8,927 nt of DNA from Candidatus Thorarchaeota archaeon MP11T_1 (GCA_002825515.1 PJET01000175.1:1-8927), one strand, 5' to 3'. Positions 1 to 6,737 are shown, counted from the first letter of the stretch. Notes: a model not told the origin generated them from the sequence alone. Numbers and translations: made by a program.

Positions 1-2
1 CA

Positions 3-419
3 ATTGGTCTACAGGAAATATGGATTCACTTGGAAGACTTCCCATTAGCACATCTAGCAACAATAGATGGAAATCAGCCAAGAGTTCGTCCTATGACACT
101 TATTTCAGTCGAGAATCAATTATGGTTGGCAACAAAAACAGAGTGGGATAAGGTAGACCAAATTATAGATAATAATAGAGTAGAATTTACCGTTGCCCCT
201 TTACGCAAAAATGGTACAGGGAGTATCCGCGTAACTGCCTTGGCAGTGGTTATTGAAGACAAAGAAACCAAGCGGAAACTCTCTCTTGCTATTCCTTGGT
301 TCAATCAATATTGGATTGATTCAGATGATCCCAATTTCACATTGATTAGATTGAAACTCAAGAGAATGCTTTATGATCATCCATCAAACCGAATGAAATA
401 CACAGTAATTCTTACTTGA
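3..419 (+). CDS. Pyridoxamine 5'-phosphate oxidase-like flavin-binding protein, 5' end cut by window
   Basis: This resembles the small split-barrel proteins of the pyridoxamine 5'-phosphate oxidase superfamily, which usually bind FMN or a related flavin (F420 in some members) and act as cytoplasmic oxidoreductases. The visible 138 residues include the typical N-terminal block EIWIHLEDFPLAHLATIDG followed by QPRVRPM, the beta-hairpin that contacts the cofactor phosphate in this family. A TTG at 30 could serve as a start. However, the frame is open to the left edge and the residues before it (IGLQEIWIH) match the usual family N-terminus, so the real start probably lies a few codons outside the window. 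The family is normally about 130-150 residues, so little is missing. The stop (TGA 417-419) lies inside the 3' end of the convergent gene at 412-891. Substrate and exact cofactor cannot be read from the sequence. Confidence 0.8.
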   Translation: MGLQEIWIHLEDFPLAHLATIDGNQPRVRPMTLISVENQLWLATKTEWDKVDQIIDNNRVEFTVAPLRKNGTGSIRVTALAVVIEDKETKRKLSLAIPWFNQYWIDSDDPNFTLIRLKLKRMLYDHPSNRMKYTVILT

Positions 420-891
420 TATTTGATGGAGGGTTAGCTCTACTTATCATAAGCCAACCTACAACAAAGATGGCCATACCCAGTAGTAAAACTGCACCTC
501 CTAAATGCTCCATTATTACGTCTATTGAAACTAGACCTCGTAGAAAATACCCCGCTATCATTACTATAATTCCAGTGATGAATACGATCTTGGGAATTTT
601 AGTGTCTTTTTCTTCAATGAAGTATCCTTCATCTTTCCCTATTGCTACTGGTGCCGTTGATACTTTTACTTTCGATAAGAAAAATCGTTGACCGTCATGT
701 GTAAAGGAACCAACTATGGTTCCTTCATCCATTAGTTCCTCCAAAGTTGAACGAACAAGATTCTCTTCGATCCCAGACATATCACTAATCATGCTAAGCA
801 AGCTAATCCTGTTTTGGACCACAATCTCGTATACCAAGGATTTCAAGCTTGTTAGATTGGATGGTTTGGCAGATAGCTCATCAATAATCAT
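412..891 (-). CDS. Winged-helix-like protein with two C-terminal transmembrane helices
   Basis: This 159-residue protein has two parts. Residues 14-80 look like a winged helix-turn-helix: helices around 16-27, 29-38 and 42-56, followed by a short beta-wing ending GSFTHDGQRFFLS. Residues 101-120 and 129-149 are hydrophobic and should form a membrane hairpin, leaving both ends on the same side, presumably cytoplasmic. I do not recognise a named family. Membrane-tethered winged-helix proteins of unknown function are frequent in archaea and may act as membrane-bound regulators or as protein-protein adaptors. The ATG at 891 is preferred because a good TATA box lies about 33-40 nt upstream. There is no Shine-Dalgarno sequence before it, which suggests a short-leader or leaderless transcript. 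The 3' end overlaps the flavoprotein gene tail to tail by 8 bp. Confidence 0.75.
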   Translation of the reverse strand: MIIDELSAKPSNLTSLKSLVYEIVVQNRISLLSMISDMSGIEENLVRSTLEELMDEGTIVGSFTHDGQRFFLSKVKVSTAPVAIGKDEGYFIEEKDTKIPKIVFITGIIVMIAGYFLRGLVSIDVIMEHLGGAVLLLGMAIFVVGWLMISRANPPSNIK

Positions 892-923
892 GATAAATCC
901 CGAAACAAAGAAAGCAAGGTTAG

Positions 924-930
924 TATATAA
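924..930 (-). promoter_or_regulatory. TATA box for the winged-helix membrane protein
   Basis: Read on the minus strand this is TTATATA, close to the archaeal TATA consensus. It ends 32 nt before the ATG at 891. With the usual spacing of about 25 nt, transcription would start only some 10 nt before the ATG. This fits the absence of a ribosome binding site there. It sits inside a small inverted repeat (GGTTA 918-922 / TAACC 928-932). Confidence 0.5.
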
Positions 931-1128
931 CCTAAAGGCACTGCGCAGGCTCTCAGAATGGGGTCACAGAACAGGGACTCATCTAGAGTGCACATTATTT
1001 TACTTTTACAAACTTTTAAACAATTGATAGATAATAATCATCATTTCTCATTTCGCTGTTTATTTCATTGAAATATGCTTGAAAATTACAGATGTGTATT
1101 ATAGTTTAGAAGAGGTTTTTTTAGTGGG

Positions 1129-1154
1129 TTTGTGCAATCTTTAGATAGCACAAA
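1129..1154. promoter_or_regulatory. 26-bp imperfect palindrome, candidate operator of the transporter genes
   Basis: The arms are TTTGTGC (1129-1135) and GCACAAA (1148-1154), with inner arms ATCT (1137-1140) and AGAT (1143-1146). Eleven of thirteen symmetric positions pair; only A1136/A1147 and the central TT do not. It lies immediately upstream of the TATA-like element at 1158-1164 and about 55 nt before the start of the binding-protein gene. That is a suitable place for a dimeric helix-turn-helix regulator. The symmetry is seen directly; the regulatory role is inferred. Confidence 0.5.
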
Positions 1155-1157
1155 TCT

Positions 1158-1164
1158 GATATAC
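1158..1164 (+). promoter_or_regulatory. TATA-like element of the substrate-binding-protein gene
   Basis: GATATAC resembles a weak archaeal TATA box and lies about 44-50 nt upstream of the ATG at 1208. With usual spacing, transcription would start near 1185-1190, leaving a leader of about 20 nt that includes the GGAGTGGAG ribosome binding site at 1195-1203. Confidence 0.35.
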
Positions 1165-1207
1165 TCAGAACACGTGTCTGAATTCAACTCTTTTGGAGTG
1201 GAGTTAA

Positions 1208-2335
1208 ATGGAACAAAGAACAACAGCAGTTGTGATAATCATTATCCTCATTATTGGCATGGGTGCTGTAATCTTTTTGGGTCCAATGCTTTTCCCAGCT
1301 CCTGCGAAAGTCGCAGTAATTTTAGGAACTGGAGGAAGAGGTGACCTAAGCTTCAATGACGGAACCTATGCTGGAGCTGTAAGGGCAAGGGCAGAATTAG
1401 GATGGAATTTCGATGTTGCCGAACCCGACCAGGTCTCTGAGTTTGAAGGATATCTAAGAGATTACGCTGCGGCTGGTACATATGATGTAATCATATGTGG
1501 AAGCTTCGATCAAAGCGACGCATTAACAGCGGTCGCAGCAGACTACCCAGACCAGACGTTTGCGATAATAGATAATGTCGTTGTAGCACCAAACGTGCGG
1601 AGTGCTGTATTCCAAGAAAATCAAGGCTCAGCCCTTGTTGGTGCACTTGCAGGCCTCGCAACCAACACCGATCATGTTGGATTTGTTGGTGGTGAGGATA
1701 TGTGGCTTATTCATAGATTTGCGGCTGGATTTGTTTGGGGTGCAAACTACACAAATCCAGGGGTTAACTTCAGTGTACAGTACACCAATAGCTGGACTGA
1801 CACAGCAATAGGTCAGAACCTAGGTGATGCTATGCATGCTTCTGGTGTTGACATCATTTATACAGCTGCAGGAAGATCAGGTCTTGGAGCTTGGACTGCA
1901 GCAAGGAATAAAATAACCGCGCAAACCAACACGACTTCTCTGTGGATGATTGGTGTGGATTCACCAATGATGTGGTATGGAACAAACACCTATGATCAAG
2001 GACCAGGTTATGCCCATACTAGCCCAACTTTTGGACTTTCAAGCATGCTGAAGAGAGTCGACGTAGCGGCTTATGAAATCATCGAAGATGTCATGAATGG
2101 CGACTTGAATAGTACTACTGGTAGCATAGTTACCTATAACCTTGCTAATAATGGTCTTGCTTGGGAGATACATGGTTACATACCATTCAGTAATGTGACT
2201 GATGTATACACGTTGGTTGAATATGATCCGGCTCTGCTTGAGCTTCCACAGTCATGGGTTACTCAAATCAATGATTTGAAGGCAGATATAATTGCTGGAA
2301 CTGTGACTATCCCAGATGCAATATACTGGACTTAG
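1208..2335 (+). CDS. BMP-family ABC transporter substrate-binding protein, membrane-anchored
   Basis: This is the extracellular ligand-binding subunit of a BMP (Bmp/Med, PF02608-type) importer. Bacterial relatives such as PnrA/BmpA and YufN bind nucleosides, so a nucleoside is the likely ligand. Residues 7-29 form one hydrophobic helix with no lipobox cysteine, so the protein is probably held by an uncleaved N-terminal anchor. The domain begins at KVAVIL (34-39) and shows the family landmark GRGDLSFND (43-51). It continues with DVIICGSFDQSDA, the QENQGSALVGALAG segment, VGFVGGEDMWLI near residue 157, YTAAGRSGLGAW near 219-230, and IGVDSP near 248. The length of 375 residues is normal. The ATG is supported by GGAGTGGAG at 1195-1203. 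The gene is first in the transporter cluster and is followed by a terminator-like hairpin. The nucleoside preference is inferred from the family only. Confidence 0.92.
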   Translation: MEQRTTAVVIIIILIIGMGAVIFLGPMLFPAPAKVAVILGTGGRGDLSFNDGTYAGAVRARAELGWNFDVAEPDQVSEFEGYLRDYAAAGTYDVIICGSFDQSDALTAVAADYPDQTFAIIDNVVVAPNVRSAVFQENQGSALVGALAGLATNTDHVGFVGGEDMWLIHRFAAGFVWGANYTNPGVNFSVQYTNSWTDTAIGQNLGDAMHASGVDIIYTAAGRSGLGAWTAARNKITAQTNTTSLWMIGVDSPMMWYGTNTYDQGPGYAHTSPTFGLSSMLKRVDVAAYEIIEDVMNGDLNSTTGSIVTYNLANNGLAWEIHGYIPFSNVTDVYTLVEYDPALLELPQSWVTQINDLKADIIAGTVTIPDAIYWT

Positions 2336-2342
2336 TGAAATT

Positions 2343-2375
2343 GAGAGGCTTCTGCCTCTCTTTCCCCCTTTTTTT
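2343..2375 (+). terminator. Hairpin plus T tract after the substrate-binding-protein gene
   Basis: A perfect 7-bp stem, GAGAGGC (2343-2349) with GCCTCTC (2354-2360) around a TTCT loop, begins 8 nt after the stop codon. It is followed by TTT, CCCCC and then T7 (2369-2375). This looks like an intrinsic terminator or a 3'-end stabilising hairpin combined with an archaeal oligo-T stop. It would separate expression of the binding protein from the ATPase and permeases. Confidence 0.65.
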
Positions 2376-2395
2376 GGTATGCAGATTGGACAGAG

Positions 2396-2402
2396 ATAAA
2401 TA
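2396..2402 (+). promoter_or_regulatory. Possible TATA box for the ATPase-permease genes
   Basis: ATAAATA lies just downstream of the terminator-like hairpin and 52 nt before the proposed ATC start. It could drive a separate transcript for the last three transporter genes. A short inverted repeat, GGAGT (2403-2407) with ACTCC (2414-2418), directly follows it. Both signals are weak. Confidence 0.25.
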
Positions 2403-2439
2403 GGAGTGAGCTGACTCCCAATCAAACTAGACACCCAAT

Positions 2440-2447
2440 AAGGAGGT
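2440..2447 (+). promoter_or_regulatory. Shine-Dalgarno site that fixes the ATPase start at an ATC codon
   Basis: AAGGAGGT is a near-perfect anti-16S complement. Its first base is 14 nt before the ATC at 2454. The matching offset for permease 1 is also 14 nt (site 4029-4035, TTG at 4043), and for permease 2 it is 16 nt (site 5538-5547, ATG at 5554). It therefore points to initiation at 2454, where no standard start codon exists. Confidence 0.75.
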
Positions 2448-2453
2448 CTAAAA

Positions 2454-4046
2454 ATCTACGCCGTAGAGCTTGAGAATATCTCGAAGACCTTCCCCGGAGG
2501 AGTTCAAGCAAATAAGAATATCACACTAAGGATTCGTGAAGGTGAGGTTCATGGTTTGCTTGGTGAGAATGGTGCGGGGAAGTCTACATTAATGAACATT
2601 CTATATGGATTTCTCTCAAAGGACACTGGGAGGATAACCATCAAGGGAGAGGAAGTTGAGCTCCATTCTCCCCAAGATGCTATTATTAGAGGTGTTGGAA
2701 TGGTACATCAACACTTCAAGCTTATTCCACCACTTACTGTGACTGAGAATGTCATTCTCGGTCTTGAACCTGTTCTCAGAAGAGCAAGAGGCGAGAAACT
2801 CACAGGAGCAAAACAGCTGACATCTCTTCTACCAATCGATTTCAAGGGAGCAGCTGCCAGAATTAAGAAAATCGCTGAAGAGAATGGTCTTCAGATTGAT
2901 CCCAATGCTAAAATTCAAGACATCTCTGTTGGACTTCAACAAAGAGTTGAGATTATCAAGACTCTCTACAGAAATGCAGACATTCTAATTCTTGATGAGC
3001 CAACATCAGTTCTAACTCCTCAAGAAGTCGATGACCTCTTTGTGACTCTAGAACGATTCAAAGAGAGTGGTCGAACAATTATTCTCATAACACACAAGTT
3101 GAGAGAACCGATGGCACTAGCTGATAGAATCAGTGTCCTTAGAGATGGAGAACTTGTTGGAACTGTAAACAAAGAAGACACCTCGCCCGAAGCACTGGCG
3201 AAAATGATGGTTGGAAGACCAGTCGTCTTTAGAGTTGAAAAAAGTCCTGCTACACCAGGTAATGTTGTTCTTTCAGTTGATCATTTGACAGTTCAAGACA
3301 AAAGAGGAGTTATGTCAGTCAAGGGTATCAATCTAGAAGTAAGATCTGGGGAGATTCTTGGTATAGCTGGAGTAGAAGGAAATGGTCAAACTGAACTTGT
3401 TGAAGCAATCGCAGGTTTGTTAAAACCTAAGGATGGACGAATCCTCCTTAATGGGAGAGATATAACGGGATTGAGTCCTCGAGATGTCAGGGAATCTGGT
3501 ATTAGTCATATCCCTGAAGATCGCCATAAACGAGGTCTTGTTCTCGGTTTCACAATTGTAGAAAATAGTACTCTGGGAAGACACTATAAATCTCCTTTTG
3601 CAACAGGCCCTGCCCAACAGATTTTGGACCTATCTCAAGCAGACAGTCTGACAGATAAACTAGTAGATACATACTCGATCAAAGTTAGAGACATACATAA
3701 CTTAGCTAGTACCCTTTCTGGGGGCAACCAACAAAAAGTTATCGTTGCACGAGAACTAGCAGCAAATCCAAAACTGATACTGGCTGCTCAACCAACTCGA
3801 GGACTTGATGTTGGGGCAACAGAATATATTCATAATGTTCTCGTTTCCATGAGGGATGCAGGTACTGCAATACTACTTGTATCAGCGGAGCTAGACGAAG
3901 TCATGAGCATGTCGGATCGTATCGCTGTTATATTTGATGGTCAAATAGTAGCTGTGAAACAGCCAAGCGAAACAACGGCTGAAGAACTTGGTTTGCTAAT
4001 GGCGGGACATGATGCTGGACAATCGAAAGAGGAGGCAATAGCTTGA
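2454..4046 (+). CDS. BMP-type ABC transporter double ATPase, apparent ATC start
   Basis: This is the cytoplasmic energy subunit, with two fused nucleotide-binding domains as in the YufO/sugar-nucleoside class. Counting from 2454 it has 530 residues. Domain 1 has Walker A GENGAGKST (37-45), Q-loop glutamine 86, a degenerate signature SVGLQQ (158-163), Walker B with D181-E182, and H-loop H214. Domain 2 has a degenerate P-loop GVEGNGQT (306-313), a canonical LSGGN (421-425), and a Walker B region LILAAQPTRGLD in which the acidic pair is replaced by A-Q. These deviations are typical of this family, leaving one full hydrolytic site. The first possible standard start (TTG 2556) lies two codons before Walker A and would delete the first beta strands. 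The upstream frame YAVELENISKTFPGG is conserved sequence and is open back to a TAA at 2439-2441. The stop overlaps the next start (TTGA). Confidence 0.9.
   Translation: MYAVELENISKTFPGGVQANKNITLRIREGEVHGLLGENGAGKSTLMNILYGFLSKDTGRITIKGEEVELHSPQDAIIRGVGMVHQHFKLIPPLTVTENVILGLEPVLRRARGEKLTGAKQLTSLLPIDFKGAAARIKKIAEENGLQIDPNAKIQDISVGLQQRVEIIKTLYRNADILILDEPTSVLTPQEVDDLFVTLERFKESGRTIILITHKLREPMALADRISVLRDGELVGTVNKEDTSPEALAKMMVGRPVVFRVEKSPATPGNVVLSVDHLTVQDKRGVMSVKGINLEVRSGEILGIAGVEGNGQTELVEAIAGLLKPKDGRILLNGRDITGLSPRDVRESGISHIPEDRHKRGLVLGFTIVENSTLGRHYKSPFATGPAQQILDLSQADSLTDKLVDTYSIKVRDIHNLASTLSGGNQQKVIVARELAANPKLILAAQPTRGLDVGATEYIHNVLVSMRDAGTAILLVSAELDEVMSMSDRIAVIFDGQIVAVKQPSETTAEELGLLMAGHDAGQSKEEAIA
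4029..4035 (+). promoter_or_regulatory. Ribosome binding site for permease 1
   Basis: GAGGAGG lies 7 nt before the TTG at 4043 and inside the end of the ATPase gene. It supports the TTG start and coupling of the two genes. Confidence 0.7.
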
Positions 4047-5554
4047 CCGAAGAGTCACTGGACGAGCAGTATCAGGATGAGAAAGGTGGATTCAATCCAA
4101 GAGTTATTTATTATAGGATAATTGGCAAGCTTAGTGATCCAGCATTTCATAAGACTGCTATATGGTCGACTGGATCTATTATTTTAGCGCTCGTGGTCGC
4201 AGCAGTTGTCATGGTTATGACCGGGTATAATGTAGGTCTAGCTTTCCTTACACTACTATGGGGCGCTATTACTCAATTCGATAGAGTCCTGTTCTTTGCT
4301 ACGCCTCTTGTTTTTACAGGACTATCCGTGGCACTGGCTTTCAAGTGTGGTCTTTTTAATATAGGCCCAGAGGGACAACTCTACATGGGTGCTATCGCTG
4401 CAGCCATTGTTGGTTATATGTTTTCACTTCCAATTGTTATACATCAACTTACAGCTTTATTGTTTGGAGCGTTCCTTGGGTTTCTATATGGATTACTTCC
4501 AGGTATCTTGAAAGCCTATAGAGGCACCCATGAAGTAGTCACAACTATGATGATGTCATATTCAGCTCTACTGTTCACTGCATGGCTAGTAGCTTATCCC
4601 CTAAAAGATACGACTCAAACCTTGGACCGAACTCCAGAAATATTAGCTACAGCTGAACTACCAAAATTAATTGGTCCTTTTCTAAATTTTAGCCTGATCG
4701 TCGCACTCTTAGCTGTTATTGGGGTTGACTACCTGATTAACAGAACAGTTCTTGGATATGAAATGAGGGCTGTTGGACAAAATCCAACTGCTGCTGAAAC
4801 TGCAGGTGTAAATCCAAAGAAGAACATTGCATTGGCTCTTGGAATTGCTGGAGCATTAGCAGGGTTAGGAGGATCTGGAGAAATTCTTGGATATCACCAT
4901 TTGTTCCAAGATAATTGGTCAACCGGACTTGGGTGGGATGGAATAACTGTTGCAGTTCTTGGAAATAATAATCCGTGGGGTGTTCTGGCCGGAGCGATAT
5001 TCTTTGGTGCCTTGAGGGCAGGAGGAATTCAAATGCAGCGAATAGCTGGAGTGCCACTAGAGATGGTGAGAGTTATTCAAGGTTTAATTGTCCTATTTGT
5101 AGCAGCACCAAAGGCTATAGATTGGCTATCGAAACGAGGAGTTGATTATGCCATATGGTTGAAGAGAGATCGTGTACCTGCATTTATTCACCTCTTCACA
5201 ACTGGCATGGCTGGCGCTTCTGCTATTATCTGTCTGACACTCTTTGGCTCTTACGCAGCAATGATGAACGCTGGAGTATCTGGAACTGGTGGCTCTGTAA
5301 CCCTATTGTTATTCCTAACTAGTATGATCAGCATCTATGCACTTATCGAATTACTCATGAGAAAACGGCGAGGTCTTCTACTATTAGTCTTTGCAGCTGT
5401 TGAATGGCTTCTTATTGCAGCGATGGGGTACATAGCAAAGAGCATGGCTATAGTTGGCCAAAGTCTTGTCTTTGGTATTGTAATGATTTTCTTAGTAATT
5501 TTGATCGTTAGATTCTTTCCAGAAACGCCTGTTGATCAAGGAGGTGACAACTGA
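4043..5554 (+). CDS. BMP-type ABC transporter permease 1, with C-terminal membrane extension
   Basis: This is an inner-membrane channel subunit of the branched-chain/nucleoside permease type (BPD_transp_2, YufP-like). After a charged cytoplasmic head (1-40), the core shows FNIGPEGQLYMGA near 104-116, GTHEVVTTMMMSY near 164-176, RAVGQNPTAAETAG near 241-254 (the loop that contacts the ATPase), the glycine-rich GIAGALAGLGG segment, and GWDGITVAVLGNNNPWG near 298-314. The core ends near residue 355, where ordinary family members also end. About 150 further residues then follow, with roughly four more predicted membrane helices separated by basic loops such as RKRRG. The start is TTG, sharing TTGA with the ATPase stop and preceded by GAGGAGG. 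The stop overlaps the ATG of permease 2. It should form a heterodimer with permease 2. Confidence 0.9.
   Translation: MTEESLDEQYQDEKGGFNPRVIYYRIIGKLSDPAFHKTAIWSTGSIILALVVAAVVMVMTGYNVGLAFLTLLWGAITQFDRVLFFATPLVFTGLSVALAFKCGLFNIGPEGQLYMGAIAAAIVGYMFSLPIVIHQLTALLFGAFLGFLYGLLPGILKAYRGTHEVVTTMMMSYSALLFTAWLVAYPLKDTTQTLDRTPEILATAELPKLIGPFLNFSLIVALLAVIGVDYLINRTVLGYEMRAVGQNPTAAETAGVNPKKNIALALGIAGALAGLGGSGEILGYHHLFQDNWSTGLGWDGITVAVLGNNNPWGVLAGAIFFGALRAGGIQMQRIAGVPLEMVRVIQGLIVLFVAAPKAIDWLSKRGVDYAIWLKRDRVPAFIHLFTTGMAGASAIICLTLFGSYAAMMNAGVSGTGGSVTLLLFLTSMISIYALIELLMRKRRGLLLLVFAAVEWLLIAAMGYIAKSMAIVGQSLVFGIVMIFLVILIVRFFPETPVDQGGDN
5538..5547 (+). promoter_or_regulatory. Ribosome binding site for permease 2
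   Basis: AAGGAGGTGA is a perfect extended Shine-Dalgarno sequence, 6 nt before the ATG at 5554 and embedded in the end of the permease 1 gene. Confidence 0.75.
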
Positions 5555-6504
5555 TGCAAACTGGAGATCCGATGCTTGAGTTATTGGGTTGGCTGTTGAA
5601 AGCAACATTGCAAATGGCAACACCTCTTGTCTTAACAGCTCTTGGTGGTATGTTTTCAGAACGTACTGGAGTTGTAAACATTGGTTTAGAAGGTATGATG
5701 TTGGTTGGAGCGTTCTCAGCAGTCGCTGGCACGTACTACACTGGTAGTCCTTGGCTGGGGTTGATAATTGCAGTCCTTGCTGGTGGAGCTTTAGCTGGGG
5801 CACATGCTCTCGTTTGTGTTAAGTTCAAAGGCAACCACATTGTGAGTGGAACTGGCATTATATTATTTGGATTAGGGTCAACAACTCTTGGTCTCCAAGT
5901 TGTGTGGGGAAAGCAGGGACTTTCAGATTCCGTGGAAAGAATCCCTGAAGTTGTTATTCCACAGATACAGGGTGTGCCAATGATTGGTACCGCCTTGGGC
6001 TCTCTTTCTCCAATAATCTACTATATGTTCATTCTAACAGCATTGAGCTGGTATGTACTATATCGTACACCTTTTGGACTCAGAATCAGAGCAGCAGGTG
6101 AAGATCCGAGTACACTCGATGCAGCAGGTGTGAGTGTAGAGTGGACTAGAGTAATTGGTGTAGTTATAAGTGGATGCCTAGCTGGTCTGGGTGGTGCATA
6201 CCTAAGCATTGGTTTCGAAAATGCTTTTGGAAAGGGGATGACTGCAGGAAAGGGATTCATCGCATTAGCTGCACTCATCTTTGGGAACTGGACACCTATT
6301 GGTTGTTTTCTTGCAGGCCTCTTCTTTGGCTTCGTAACTGGACTTCAGTTTATCTTTCCAATTCTTGTGCCTCAGTTGGTCACCTTGACCAATCTTGTGA
6401 AGATAATTCCATATGCTTTGGTAATTGTCGCACTCGCTGGAATCAGAAAATCAATACCTCCTAAGGGAATCGCAATTCCATATGAGAAGGAGAGAAAAGG
6501 ATAA
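5554..6504 (+). CDS. BMP-type ABC transporter permease 2
   Basis: This is the second channel subunit, YufQ-like, with 316 residues as usual for the family and about eight to ten hydrophobic helices. Landmarks are SERTGVVNIGLEGMM at 35-49, the counterpart of FNIGPEGQ in permease 1. Then come GNHIVSGTGI near 93-102, RAAGEDPSTLDAAG near 178-191 (the ATPase-contact loop), ISGCLAGLGGAYLS near 206-219, and GKGFIALAALIFGNW near 231-245. The C-terminus ends in a basic tail (YEKERKG). The ATG overlaps the preceding TGA by one base, so translation is tightly coupled to permease 1. It closes the transporter cluster. The next gene is 233 bp downstream and probably transcribed separately. Confidence 0.92.
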   Translation: MQTGDPMLELLGWLLKATLQMATPLVLTALGGMFSERTGVVNIGLEGMMLVGAFSAVAGTYYTGSPWLGLIIAVLAGGALAGAHALVCVKFKGNHIVSGTGIILFGLGSTTLGLQVVWGKQGLSDSVERIPEVVIPQIQGVPMIGTALGSLSPIIYYMFILTALSWYVLYRTPFGLRIRAAGEDPSTLDAAGVSVEWTRVIGVVISGCLAGLGGAYLSIGFENAFGKGMTAGKGFIALAALIFGNWTPIGCFLAGLFFGFVTGLQFIFPILVPQLVTLTNLVKIIPYALVIVALAGIRKSIPPKGIAIPYEKERKG

Positions 6505-6737
6505 AGTCCAGTATGACTCATTCCTCTCATTGCATATTGGGAAAGGATAGCAGAGGTTGAACGAGAGGTTGTTCCTCTATATCCTGAAGGCTTGGAAACT
6601 CTGCTAAGAAGCAGACTGGATGCAGAATCTGATTCTTTTAAAAGTCATTATGAGATTTGGGAATTCTTTAGTGTGATATTGTGCTAAATAGTAATATTCA
6701 ATTATCCAAAATAGTCTAAGGCTATGAGCTACTCGAG
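6505..6737 (+). other. Intergenic region with serial hairpins and a startless open frame
   Basis: No intact gene is evident. Three short perfect hairpins occur in series: AGAGG/CCTCT (6564-6568, 6574-6578), TCTGCT/AGCAGA (6600-6605, 6610-6615) and AGAATC/GATTCT (6624-6629, 6631-6636). The last runs into the 10-bp palindrome CTTTTAAAAG (6635-6644). They may be the 3' structure or terminator of the transporter mRNA. The plus strand is also open from 6517 to a TAA at 6685-6687, reading AYWERIAEVEREVVPLYPEG in its first half but with no upstream ATG, GTG or TTG. It could be a decayed small gene or chance. The last 50 bp are AT-rich promoter-like DNA. Confidence 0.4.
6693..6698 (+). promoter_or_regulatory. 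TATA-like element upstream of the small GTPase gene
   Basis: AATATT in an AT-rich stretch lies 39 nt before the ATG at 6738, with a second candidate (CTAAATAG) at 6684-6691. Either would place the transcript start close to the ATG, in keeping with the lack of a Shine-Dalgarno sequence. Confidence 0.3.

Larger units (their letters stand above)
892..1207. other. Divergent intergenic regulatory region
   Basis: These 316 bp separate the minus-strand winged-helix gene from the plus-strand transporter genes. I see no convincing gene here; the short open frames lack family resemblance. It holds the minus-strand TATA box (924-930), a 15-bp palindrome with arms TATTTC/GAAATA (1061-1066 and 1070-1075), a T7 run (1116-1122), the long palindrome at 1129-1154 and a plus-strand TATA-like element (1158-1164). 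The part from 992 to 1128 is AT-rich, as expected for non-coding DNA. Confidence 0.6.

Noticed and set aside
938..991. GCACT/AGTGC inverted repeat around a more GC-rich stretch, considered as an RNA gene
   Set aside because: The arms are only 5 bp and 44 nt apart, with no tRNA, C/D-box or other RNA motif that I could identify.
716..1027. 103-codon plus-strand open frame
   Set aside because: Most of it is the antisense of the winged-helix gene, it has no family resemblance, and its tail lies in intergenic DNA.
1132..1344. 70-codon plus-strand open frame overlapping the binding-protein start
   Set aside because: It is out of frame with the binding protein, runs through the palindrome and promoter, and has an implausible Asn/Ser/Cys-rich sequence.
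2556..4046. ATPase CDS beginning at the TTG at 2556
   Set aside because: This start lies two codons before Walker A, has no ribosome binding site, and leaves out 34 upstream residues that match the conserved family N-terminus.
5492..5803. Minus-strand open frames over the permease junction
   Set aside because: They are Gln/Leu-rich antisense shadows of the two permease genes, which are supported by motifs, overlap and ribosome binding sites.
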